The notes beneath the pieces were generated by a model that saw only the letters and a list, made by a program, of their open reading frames with translations, had not been told where the DNA came from and made no database searches. 64,000 nucleotides of DNA from Sphaerolaimus hirsutus (lineage: Eukaryota > Nematoda > Chromadorea > Monhysterida > Sphaerolaimidae). The position numbers were made by a program, and so were the translations under genes. Location: positions 6,847,147 through 6,911,146 of the forward strand of contig OZ038457.1 in the NCBI GenBank assembly GCA_964036195.1, in the 5' to 3' direction. Positions 1-10,700 of this stretch are shown here, in pieces. Every line of letters starts with the position of its first letter. The stretch's first letter is position 1.

Positions 1-3000
1 TTTGCAAGCCTCTGAGAAGTGGGTACCTAAAGCAGGATTCTCTCCAACCTTCAGTTGGGTTTTGTAGAGTCACCAGGGGGAGCCAACTTTGGGTGGGTCC
101 CCAGGGGGTGCCATTTTTGTGGGGGTTCCTAGGGGGTGCCATGTTTGGGGGGTCCCCAGGGGTGCTATTTTTGGGGGGTCCCTAAGGGGTGCCATTTTTG
201 GGGGGTCCCTAAGGGGTGCCATTTTTTGCTGGTCCTCAGGGGGTGCCATATTTGTGGGGCCCTAGGGGGTCCCATTTTTGGGCGGTTCCCAGGGGGTGCC
301 ACTTTTGGGGGGTTCCCCAGGGGGTGCCATTTGGAGGGGGTCCCCATTGGGGTGTCAGTTTTTGCAAGCCTCTGAGAAGTGGGTACCTAAAGCAGGATTC
401 TCTCCAACCTTCAGTTGGGTTTTGTAGAGTCACCAGGGGGAGCCAACTTTGGGTGGGTCCCCAGGGGGTGCCATTTTTGTGGGGGTTCCTAGGGGGTGCC
501 ATGTTTGGGGGGTCCCCAGGGGTGCTATTTTTGGGGGGTCCCTAAGGGGTGCCATTTTTGGGGGGTCCCTAAGGGGTGCCATTTTTTGCTGGTCCTCAGG
601 GGGTGCCATATTTGTGGGGCCCTAGGGGGTCCCATTTTTGGGCGGTTCCCAGGGGGTGCCACTTTTGGGAGGTTCCCCAGGGGGTGCCATTTGGAGGGGG
701 GTCCCCATTGGGGTGTCAGTTTTTGCAAGCCTCTGAGTAGTGGGTACCTATAGCAGGATTCTCTCCAACCTTCAGTTGGGTTTTGTGGTTCTCTACAATT
801 TATACCACAAGGATTTACAAACACAAAAAGAACAGCAAAGCACAAATGTAACCAATTGAAGATTACAACAAAGTTTGACACCTTGCAAAAACCACACTAT
901 CATATCACAAAACCTATACCACACAGAATGCACAGGGTCCCCAGGGGGGTGCCATTTTTGGAGAGTCCCCAGGGGGAGCCAACTTTGGGTGGGTCCCCAG
1001 GGGGTGCCATTTTTGTGGGGGTTCCTAGGGGGTGCCATGTTTGGGGGGTCCCCAGGGGGTGCTATTTTTATGGGGTCCCAAGGGGGTGCCATTTTTGGGG
1101 GGGCCCTAAGGGGTGCCATTTTCTGGTGGTCCTCAGGGGGTGCCATATTTGTGGGGCCCTAGGGGGTCCCATTTTTGGGCGGTTCCCAGGGGGTGCCACT
1201 TTTAGGAGGTTCCCCAGGGGGTGCCATTTGGAGGGGGGTCCCCATTGGGGTGTCAGTTTTTGCAAGCCTCTGAGTAGTGGGTACCTATAGCAGGATTCTC
1301 TCCAACCTTCAGTTGGGTTTTGTGGTTCTCTACAATTTATACCACAAGGATTTACAAACACAAAAAGAACAGCAAAGCACAAATGTAACCAATTGAAGAT
1401 TACAACAAAGTTTGACACCTTGCAAAAACCACACTATCATATCACAAAACCTATACCACACAGAATGCACAGGGTCCCCAGGGGGGTGCCATTTTTGGAG
1501 AGTCCCCAGGGGGAGCCAACTTTGGGTGGGTCCCCAGGGGGTGCCATTTTTGTGGGGGTTCCTAGGGGGTGCCATGTTTGGGGGGTCCCCAGGGGGTGCT
1601 ATTTTTATGGGGTCCCAAGGGGGTGCCATTTTTGGGGGGGCCCTAAGGGGTGCCATTTTCTGGTGGTCCTCAGGGGGTGCCATATTTGTGGGGCCCTAGG
1701 GGGTCCCATTTTTGGGCGGTTCCCAGGGGGTGCCACTTTTGGGGGGTTCCCCAGGGGGTGCCATTTGGAGGGGGGTCCCCATTGGGGTGTCAGTTTTTGC
1801 AAGCCTCTGAGAAGTGGGTACCTAAAGCAGGATTCTCTCCAACCTTCAGTTGGGTTTTGTAGAGTCACCAGGGGGAGCCAACTTTGGGTGGGTCCCCAGG
1901 GGGTGCCATTTTTGTGGGGGTTCCTAGGGGGTGCCATGTTTGGGGGGTCCCCAGGGGTGCTATTTTTGGGGGGTCCCTAAGGGGTGCCATTTTTGGGGGG
2001 TCCCTAAGGGGTGCCATTTTTTGCTGGTCCTCAGGGGGTGCCATATTTGTGGGGCCCTAGGGGGTCCCATTTTTGGGCGGTTCCCAGGGGGTGCCACTTT
2101 TGGGAGGTTCCCCAGGGGGTGCCATTTGGAGGGGGGTCCCCATTGGGGTGTCAGTTTTTGCAAGCCTCTGAGAAGTGGGTACCTAAAGCAGGATTCTCTC
2201 CAACCTTCAGTTGGGTTTTGTAGAGTCACCAGGGGGAGCCAACTTTGGGTGGGTCCCCAGGGGGTGCCATTTTTGTGGGGGTTCCTAGGGGGTGCCATGT
2301 TTGGGGGGTCCCCAGGGGTGCTATTTTTGGGGGGTCCCTAAGGGGTGCCATTTTTGGGGGGTCCCTAAGGGGTGCCATTTTTTGCTGGTCCTCAGGGGGT
2401 GCCATATTTGTGGGGCCCTAGGGGGTCCCATTTTTGGGCGGTTCCCAGGGGGTGCCACTTTTGGGGGGTTCCCCAGGGGGTGCCATTTGTAGGGGGTCCC
2501 CATTGGGGTGTCAGTTTTTGCAAGCCTCTGAGAAGTGGGTACCTAAAGCAGGATTCTCTCCAACCTTCAGTTGGGTTTTGTAGAGTCACCAGGGGGAGCC
2601 AACTTTGGGTGGGTCCCCAGGGGGTGCCATTTTTGTGGGGGTTCCTAGGGGGTGCCATGTTTGGGGGGTCCCCAGGGGTGCTATTTTTGGGGGGTCCCTA
2701 AGGGGTGCCATTTTTGGGGGGTCCCTAAGGGGTGCCATTTTTTGCTGGTCCTCAGGGGGTGCCATATTTGTGGGGCCCTAGGGGGTCCCATTTTTGGGCG
2801 GTTCCCAGGGGGTGCCACTTTTGGGAGGTTCCCCAGGGGGTGCCATTTGGAGGGGGGTCCCCATTGGGGTGTCAGTTTTTGCAAGCCTCTGAGTAGTGGG
2901 TACCTATAGCAGGATTCTCTCCAACCTTCAGTTGGGTTTTGTGGTTCTCTACAATTTATACCACAAGGATTTACAAACACAAAAAGAACAGCAAAGCACA

Positions 3001-3440
3001 AATGTAACCAATTGAAGATTACAACAAAGTTTGACACCTTGCAAAAACCACACTATCATATCACAAAACCTATACCACACAGAATGCACAGGGTCCCCAG
3101 GGGGGTGCCATTTTTGGAGAGTCCCCAGGGGGAGCCAACTTTGGGTGGGTCCCCAGGGGGTGCCATTTTTGTGGGGGTTCCTAGGGGGTGCCATGTTTGG
3201 GGGGTCCCCAGGGGGTGCTATTTTTATGGGGTCCCAAGGGGGTGCCATTTTTGGGGGGGCCCTAAGGGGTGCCATTTTCTGGTGGTCCTCAGGGGGTGCC
3301 ATATTTGTGGGGCCCTAGGGGGTCCCATTTTTGGGCGGTTCCCAGGGGGTGCCACTTTTAGGAGGTTCCCCAGGGGGTGCCATTTGGAGGGGGGTCCCCA
3401 TTGGGGTGTCAGTTTTTGCAAGCCTCTGAGTAGTGGGTAC
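1..3440. repeat. Three-level hierarchical satellite array
   Basis: The lowest level is a degenerate monomer of about 27-28 bp of the type GGGGGTGCCATTTTTGGGGG followed by TCCC. Runs of these form units of 360-361 bp, each starting with the landmark TTTGCAAGCCTCTGAG. The landmark occurs at 1, 361, 722, 1259, 1796, 2157, 2517, 2878 and 3415. The two steps from 722 and the step from 2878 are 537 bp because about 176 bp of unrelated AC-rich sequence is included. The step pattern 360-361-537-537-361 adds up to a 2,156-bp higher-order unit, and 1-1440 recurs at 2157-3600 almost unchanged. Because the monomer is near 27 bp (a multiple of three), long open frames occur on both strands; they encode only repeats such as GVPKGCHFW and are not genes. 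The G runs could form quadruplexes. Confidence 0.95.
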
Positions 3441-3441
3441 C

Positions 3442-3892
3442 TATAGCAGGATTCTCTCCAACCTTCAGTTGGGTTTTGTGGTTCTCTACAATTTATACCA
3501 CAAGGATTTACAAACACAAAAAGAACAGCAAAGCACAAATGTAACCAATTGAAGATTACAACAAAGTTTGACACCTTGCAAAAACCACACTATCATATCA
3601 CAAAACCTATACCACACAGATTGCACACTGCACACCATCATACCAAATCGCAAACTGTCTACATTTTACTACCGTGTTTCATGCCCAACCATTTTACAGA
3701 AGTTTACAAAAATCCATTCCAAAACATTGCATCTTTGGTATTGGTCTTGTTATTGTTGGTAGATTACATACCGCATTTCAAAACACATGCCTAGCATGTG
3801 GGCAAACTTAACTAAAGTATCATATTTTCTCCAATGGTATTAATTGTAGAGAACCACAAAACCCGACCGAAGGTCGGAGAGAATCCTGCTAG
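3442..3892. mobile_element. MITE forming the right edge of the satellite array
   Basis: The last satellite landmark leads into TAGCAGGATTCTCTCCAACC followed by a GTTGGGTTTTGTGGTTCTC run. This reappears in inverted orientation at about 3845-3892, ending GAGAGAATCCTGCTAG. The arms are about 50-65 bp, so this is a MITE-like element of about 450 bp. The left arm is the same sequence found at the junctions of every satellite unit, which suggests the array grew from inside, or by repeated capture of, this element. No transposase is visible. The superfamily is not assigned because target duplications are unclear. Confidence 0.7.
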
Positions 3893-3945
3893 TTTATCAA
3901 CATGGAAGGGCAGAATCTTGGCAGTGGGCATGCGCGCGGCCAGAA

Positions 3946-4200
3946 TGGTGCCACACACACTGGATGTCAACTGTTTCGGTGTCAACTCGATTTTGTGACA
4001 CTGTAGCTGCAGGACAGTTTTTAAGGGCAGATGCGGCAATGTCGAAGAGGAATTTAAAGTGCCATGTGCATTTGAACACGGTTTCGCAACCCATAAACTA
4101 AAATTTATGAAAAACTGTCGGCCCAGTTGACATCCGGATGACACCGAGGATGAAATCGAGTTGACACCGAAACAGTTGACATCCAGTGTGTGTGGCACCA
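3946..4200. mobile_element. Palindromic MITE, 47-bp TIRs
   Basis: TGGTGCCACACACACTGGAT at the left is mirrored by ATCCAGTGTGTGTGGCACCA at the right. The inverted match continues inward through the GTCAACTGTTTCGGTGTCAA segment and the ATCGAGTTGACACCG segment. The whole unit is about 255 bp and non-coding. A related palindrome with a CCACACACGCTAGTTG end lies at 36711-36873. Confidence 0.8.
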
Positions 4201-5442
4201 ATGCTGCTGCATGTGCATTCACACCAATCTGATTACTACGGCGCGAATGCGTGTGCGCGCGTGCGGCGACAAAACGACCGGCCGCCGGCGGCAGGTGGCG
4301 GCGCGACAAACGGCCGCGTGTAAATACTACTGCGGCGGCCGCCTGCAACTTTGCCGCGCGACGTGTCATCGCCTACGAGGCCATCATTTGACACCTTCGT
4401 TACACCACGCACATGGTGGACGATGGGAAGTTTTTCAGATAAATAACTTATTTTTTTATAGAAAAATAAGATTCTTACCCCTTTTTCACGAATTCCCACA
4501 TGTCTTGATTTATTGTAGAAAATAGTTTTCGATATTCAGTTTTTAAATAAAAAGTTACCAGTCTTATTTCTTTCTCGAATAACTGAAACATTAACCCGGC
4601 TCAACTGATAAATCCACACTGACTATGGAGGAAATAAGACAATGTCTTTACATTTTATCTTAGATTGTGTGATCAGGGTCCCCCTCCTTCCCATAAAAAT
4701 GTTGAAAAACGCATTTTCGAATTTTCAAATTCATTTCACACAAAAATTAAATTTAAAAATTTACAAACAATTTACAATTTCTTTCCATCGTTGCACAGCG
4801 AGTGCAATCATCGCTGCCAAAACTTAAGACAACTCGAAAAATTCGCAACTATTAAACTAATAAAAGAATAATTTATGCAAAGTTGTTGATTAAACATGTC
4901 GACGCGAAATGCAATTTTACACCATAGGTTTCAATGAAGGTTTTTTACCCCAAAAATCAGCCGAAATTAGTCATTTTCCCACGTCCAAATCATTCAGGCC
5001 GATATAAAATTGATCGTTCCCACAAACTTCAGATCGCATTTGCGCATTTAGACGTTGTCGACACGTTTTTGCAGCGTCCAAACGGCGCACTAATTACCCG
5101 CCGAAAACTGTAGTAACTACACAAATATACGATAAATCTGCAACTTCGATCAGGCGATTGCAATCCGGTTGCAGGAGATTTCGCGCGGTCGGAACGCTGA
5201 AAACGCAGCGTTAACGCTTGGCTAGCGCTTCCGGTACGCGCAGCGCGGCGGGAGGCCTTGAAAATGCCAATGTTCCCACAGTTGAGCGGCGACGCGGTCA
5301 ACTTGGACAACTAAAATATGTTTAGAATGACCGGTGAAGTTGCACCAGGGGCGCAATTTAATAAGCCCGCCAAGGTTTGGCGAGCGGCGCGAATCGGCCC
5401 GCGCGTTTCACTGCCCAAATTTGGAGACAGGCAGATTCGATG
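4201..5442. other. No recognised gene; CpG-rich patches
   Basis: No exon of a known family was recognised here. Two short patches, at about 4235-4380 and 5180-5300, are strongly CG-rich (for example GCGCGCGTGCGGCGAC) within otherwise AT-rich sequence. The open frames across them look like composition effects. They could be regulatory or unrecognised exons. Confidence 0.4.
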
Positions 5443-5444
5443 TA

Positions 5445-5746
5445 CCGTATTTCCTCGAAATACCCCCAGGGGATTTATTTCTTCATAGTGGAAATTTTGA
5501 GGGGGGGGGGGGTAAACGAGGGGGGCGGGTAATTTTTCGCCAGAAATTTTTTGAACTCCCAGTGCTAATTCATCGTTGTTAACGTACGCTGAGATAGAAA
5601 CATGCAACGATAACTGACATGTATTTGACGTCTGTAGACTATCGAGGTATTTGGGGTATTTCGAGGGGGGTTTAAGTTCATAGTGGTCATTTTGAGGGGG
5701 TTGATTCGAGGGGGTATTTCGAGGGGGGTATTTGGAGGAAATACGG
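5445..5746. mobile_element. Mariner-like MITE, family A (TA target)
   Basis: The element starts CCGTATTTCCTCGAAATACC and ends in the inverted form GGAGGAAATACGG, with TA on both outer sides. The ends are followed by long G or C runs and GAGGGGGGTATTTCGAGG motifs. Related copies are at 14017-14471 and 15270-15686, with fragments near 17700, 31670, 37500 and 57908. A TA target fits the Tc1/mariner group, but no transposase is present. Confidence 0.75.
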
Positions 5747-5748
5747 TA

Positions 5749-7305
5749 TCTAGTTTCTTTCTTCGACAAAATTGATCGATAATATTTTCTGTCCGAAATA
5801 GTTTCCAGACAACAGAACCACATCGAATCGGGTTGCCCGCAAAACGGGACTAGTCAATTAAATTTCATGTCGGCGCACATACCGCTGCTTTGGACACTGT
5901 GAACGACATGAACAGAAAGAAATGCCGACACACTCCATCATTTTCAAAATTTTCAAGTTATTATGGCTATCTAGTATCTACCATCAAAATCTCATCTGCT
6001 TGCAACATCAGCACCGGGTTCTTCTTAAAATAATGTACACAAAATACGTTTCGCGAGGACATTTTCAAAAATTCGCCCAACCCCGACCCAAAATTGAGAA
6101 ACTCGTCTGGTCTGATAGACAATATTTCTACGCGTAAATACACGCCACCCCCAGAGCATAAAAAATCAAACATTAAATCTATCTCTGCCCCAAAATGCGG
6201 GAACGAGTGAAGGCGCTCACAGTGGGCGGCGCCGGTCCCATCGAAAGCCAGTGTATCTATTGCAGCGTCTAATTTGACACTTCCTGTGCTCGTTTTCGGC
6301 CATTGCAGCCGCCCGGCTGCGCGACCGTTACATAGAACGGGGCGCCCCCAAAACACAAAGGCCTTGCTGCAGCTGCGCGAAACGTCCTCCAAAAACTACG
6401 TTGACAATTTCGGGGAGACACGAGAAAATTTCGATACTTTCCGATGGAAACCACCAAATTACGAGTTTCCATCCGATGGCGATGTGGGAAACACGCGATA
6501 AAATTTTTACAAGTATCTTTACAATCCCCCGCCCACCCAAAAACATTCGCGTAGACATTTCCCAGTGGAGAAGAGACCCTCGGCTTTGCTTCAATTCGAA
6601 CGTTTAGACAACTAAGATTCCAATTTCTGAAATGGCCGCGTCGCTAGGAACCGAAACGACAGATGTTCCATGCGGGGCGGCCGTGCAAAACTTCAAGGTC
6701 GGCCGCCTGTAAATAACAATCGTCATGCGCGCGGCACGGCGGCCACGTGCTGCTGCCGCAGCGGCAAAAGTCCGCCGCGCGTTAGCGCCGTCGGATTTCA
6801 AAGCGACCCGGGTCCCCCAGATAGAGGGCCCAAATCGATTCCATGCCATTGAACACGAAAAGATGAGAGATCACACGTACAACCATTCAGCGGGCGGCAA
6901 TAACCATGGCCCCGTCGCGGCGCGGCGACGATACGCATCTCAGCGAAGTTTGTGCCGCCGGTCCTATCTGTAGATTTGCTGCAGTCGACAGAGTGGACAG
7001 TGTCCAGCGCGACGGCGGGGGTCAACGCAAAATCGGTCGCTGTGTGCAAACACGACTTTTATCAGTGTTCAACGCACACACGCAGGCGTCAACGGTCATG
7101 TTTTGCCACGGTTTATGATTACACGTTTCAATGTCACCCCCCCCCCCCGAGTGAATAGGAGAAAACCATGTAAATGATTGCAACCATCAAATTGGGATGT
7201 GTGCACTCGTACTTATCCTGGAAACAACTCACAAAATTCTTGCAGTGAACTGTTTAGGGGAACGAGTGATTGGGGAAGCTGCATCAGACAGAAAACACAA
7301 ATTGT
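5749..7305. other. No recognised gene; CpG-rich unique sequence
   Basis: No protein family was recognised on either strand. The segments 6290-6380 and 6630-7040 are CG-rich and contain E-box-like CACGTG and GCTGCTGCCGC runs. The remainder is AT-rich. No repeat boundaries were identified. Confidence 0.35.
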
Positions 7306-7313
7306 GTTACTTG

Positions 7314-7714
7314 TAGGGTTCAAACGGGATTGACTTTTCGGGATCGGGATCGGGATCGGGATTGGTTTTTTGAGATTTCGGGATCGGGATTGGCCGGGAT
7401 TGGGGTCACGGGATCGGGATTGGCATTTTTTCGGGATCGGGATTGAGGTCTTGGGATAGAGATTTTGGCCAATGTTTTGGCATCCACAGTTGTTCATCAA
7501 GGTCTAAAAACACTGTTGGATGCCAGAAACGTGGCATAAAATGAACGCTGGGGGTTTGCGTTCACATTTTTGCATGCATAAACGTCGTTTTGTCACTTTT
7601 GATGATTTCCACTTATTTTTCCGGGATCGGGATCCCGGACTTTGGAGTTTCTCGGGATCGGGATCGGGATTTGAAAAGTTTCGGGATCGGGATCGGGATC
7701 CCGTTTGAACCCTA
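7314..7714. mobile_element. hAT-type MITE, family B, (CGGGAT)n interior
   Basis: The element starts TAGGGTTCAAACGGGAT, ends ATCCCGTTTGAACCCTA and is flanked by perfect 8-bp target duplications GTTACTTG at 7306-7313 and 7715-7722. The interior carries arrays of CGGGAT (GGGATCGGGATCGGGATT) and a shared middle segment with TGGATGCCAGAAACGTGGCA. The 8-bp duplication and TIR-first-T pattern fit hAT elements. Frames through the hexamer read as [16 protein letters not shown] strings and are not genes. Confidence 0.9.
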
Positions 7715-7722
7715 GTTACTTG

Positions 7723-10690
7723 CTCACTGATAGTGCGTACTGAGAGAAAACCTAACACAGGAAGCTTAAAGCCAATTTCAACCTTTCTCGCAAACACCAA
7801 ATTCCCACCCTTTCCGGTGACCAGATGTAATTTTAACGCCTGATCAACCAAGCGCGTCAAAGTTAAAGACACTGAACGCCGGTAAGAATACAAATTGCGC
7901 GACAAATTACACTGGCCGCGACATGTGTAACACAACTTGTAATACCCGGACCAGACAAACCCGTAAGGGAACGGTCCCGTCCCACAGTTCAGACTAGGGA
8001 CGGCCGGTCTGCGTTTTTAAAATGCACAGATTGAAACAATTCTTTTTTTAAATTACCAAATTATTGGTGGTTGGTTGTTTTTACTCTTTTAGTATAAAAT
8101 AGGGAAGGAAAAAAGATTTTTATTCAACAATGCTGTTTTCAAAAAAAATTTTTTTCATAAAACCATTTTTACAAAACTTCCCATATATGGTTGTCAACAT
8201 ATACAGGTATGAATGTCAGACAAGTGACAGTACTCTACTTTATGTTATATATACCCATAGAATGGCTGTGAAGTCATGGGATAGGATTTTAAATGGTGCT
8301 TTCTGTCAAAAATACCCATTTTTTGTCCACTTGTTAGCTATTGAAGCTGGCCGATTGGGGGGGGGGGGTTTAGGCGATAGTAGCCCAAAATTTTGCCTCC
8401 GGAATAGATAGATAGCTGGGCGGTACACATACGGTATGCCCCTTATGTTCACCCCGTCAGAAGAAAAGTAACTATGTTCCCGGGTTACCCCCCATTTTCT
8501 ACCCCTGATGTAACATCAGAAAATATGGCAACATGTCTGATATACCTGTATACATCGAATCCACAACGATATTAACCCATTTTAAAAACATTTTTTAAAC
8601 GCAGTTGTTTAAAACCCGTTTCCACCCCTACTCGGCCGGAATCTGGTCATCCCAATTCTATTCAGTGTCTGGGCGATAACTGAAAGTGAAACCGTAAAAT
8701 TAATGCCGTCGACAAAGGGGCCAGCTGCCGCGGCTGCAGCTGACGCCCGCCCAAAATCAAAGTGTCGCCGCGCCGCGCAGCATACAAAACTTGCTTTCCA
8801 TGCGCCGAATGCATGAAAGCTGCCGTTATGGTAGAACGTCGGCGGCGACACTCAGACAGACAGACAGACTGATAATCATCAATACAAGAAAACCGATAGT
8901 AATTAGTATCGAACGGCCGGAAGTGTTCCGGCGACAGATTTCCCATATGGCAACAGCTGTGAGAGAAACGGGGGGTGCGTCACTTGTCGCGTCTACCTGT
9001 CGCCGCGCCGCCCGGCGAAACTTTTTCTGCCGCGGAGACAAGAAAGGACTCCCCAGACAGCTTTGTGCCACACCCAGATATCGCGCCGGGTCGGCATAAA
9101 CATGTTCGATTTCAATAGAACGTGTATTTGGATATTTACAATGAAGTGCGAGTTGCGAGCCCTGCAAAGAGCCGATCGTTCTGAATATACGATCGCGTTG
9201 TTTTGTGAGGCAGTACGGTCTACTTCCAGCCTGAGATTTGTTAAAAACATTGAAGTTTTTACGCCCTTTTCAAAATTATTTTTTTTAATGAACATGCATT
9301 TATCCTGTTTGTAATTAATCAATTAATTGTAAACAAATCGTGTACCTCTCAAGCTGAAACTAGACCCAGGAACTACACAAAGCTTTTTTGACGGGGAAAA
9401 CACAAAGACATAACGTACGTATTTATATATTCATGGATCTCGAAAACCCCGCTTCACTTTATGAAGGCGCAGCAACCCCCCCCCCCCAAAAAAAAAAATA
9501 ACACGTGTATGCACGCACTGCAACGTTCTATTTGCACAAACATTATTTACAAACAATCCAAACAAACTATGCAGTCGGCTCGGCACAAAGGCGCGTCAAT
9601 GCCACAAGTGTTCACGGGGCACAAGTACCACGATGGGGCCGCACTAGGTCATGGAGCACATGCGAACGAGCAGACGGCAGCTCATGCACGCCCCAGTGCG
9701 CAATTAGCGCCGCGGCGGCGAGGCCAGTTGCAGTTGCGCCACCGGTCGGGTCAAGTGCGGCTCGCACCTCGCGCAGAACATTCTGGTTTCCATGAAGAAA
9801 AGACCACACACATACACACGCGACGGCACGAAACCCAGCACAAAGCGCCAGATCTTTGTTGGCGTGCGGCATAAAAAACGAGTCATGCGTGCATCTTTGA
9901 TTACCATTTGGCGACGGTCGAAAAAATGGCTGATGTTCGGTCTCGAAGCGACAGACTGACTTTGGACGCCTCATTAGAAATAAATTAGCCCCGGCAGCGG
10001 GTTTTCCCACATTTTTGAGCTCAAGTCAGATGGCAGCATGAGATAAAGATCTGCAGTTAAAATTTAAACCCATTAAAATCAGCTTTTTGGGGCCTGGGGG
10101 GGGGGCGAAAACGAACAGCCGCTGTCACACCATAATTTATGTGCAAATTGATGCAACGAAAACGGGAGAAAAAAACAGGATGTGACAGTCATCGCGAAAC
10201 TGAATGGGAACCATCATGGCCAACATGCTGCCGCACAAGTGAAAAGCAGCGCGCAAAAACGACGCGGCGCAGTGCCGCGCGGCTCGTAATGAGAATCAAA
10301 ATGGCGCCGGGCGGTCGGGCAGAAAAAACTCCACCCCGCCGCCGGGTGGGAACGCCGTTTGGCAGACAGCCGAACAATGCGTCGGACAGTTCGTAATTCA
10401 TTTTTCATTAGCCTAAGCCAGTTGCAGCCGCGGGAACCATCCGGCGACGCGGCGGCAGTGAGTCACGCGGCAGCCATTCCACACGGGCAGCTGCGCGCTC
10501 TGGGCGGGTTCAAACGGCCGAGCGGCCGAAAGAAATTGATGCGCCATTCACGGAGATGTTCATCTACAGAAAAAAAAACAGTGGCGGCGCGCGGCACATG
10601 CTAAGGGCTGCAGCGGCGGCGCGGCGCGTAGTTTGCATTGGAACGCGGCGCGGCGGCGGCGCCACGGGGCGGCCCGGTCCGAGAGCATTC
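7723..10690. other. No recognised gene; CpG-rich stretches downstream of the cyclin gene
   Basis: No conserved domain was recognised in six frames. Patches at 8690-9060, 9590-9780 and 10180-10690 are rich in CG and GCCGC motifs. An A/C homopolymer tract lies at about 9475-9500. The open frames are compositional. The region could include the 3' UTR or distal control sequence of the cyclin gene that ends at about 10701 on the minus strand. Confidence 0.35.
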
Positions 10691-10700
10691 CTGGCGCGTT

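Noticed and set aside
136..3446. Long open frames on both strands with GVPKGCHFWG or KWHPLGTPQ repeats
   Set aside because: They follow from a 27-bp monomer with few stop triplets; the same DNA is open in several frames and on both strands, and the peptides are pure repeats.
7213..7708. Frames reading [12 protein letters not shown] or [16 protein letters not shown]
   Set aside because: Translation of (CGGGAT)n arrays inside a MITE; the same strings recur in every family B element.
9612..10010. 132-codon minus-strand frame as a downstream cyclin exon
   Set aside because: No D-cyclin C-terminal similarity and no suitable in-phase acceptor; the CG-rich composition explains the open frame.
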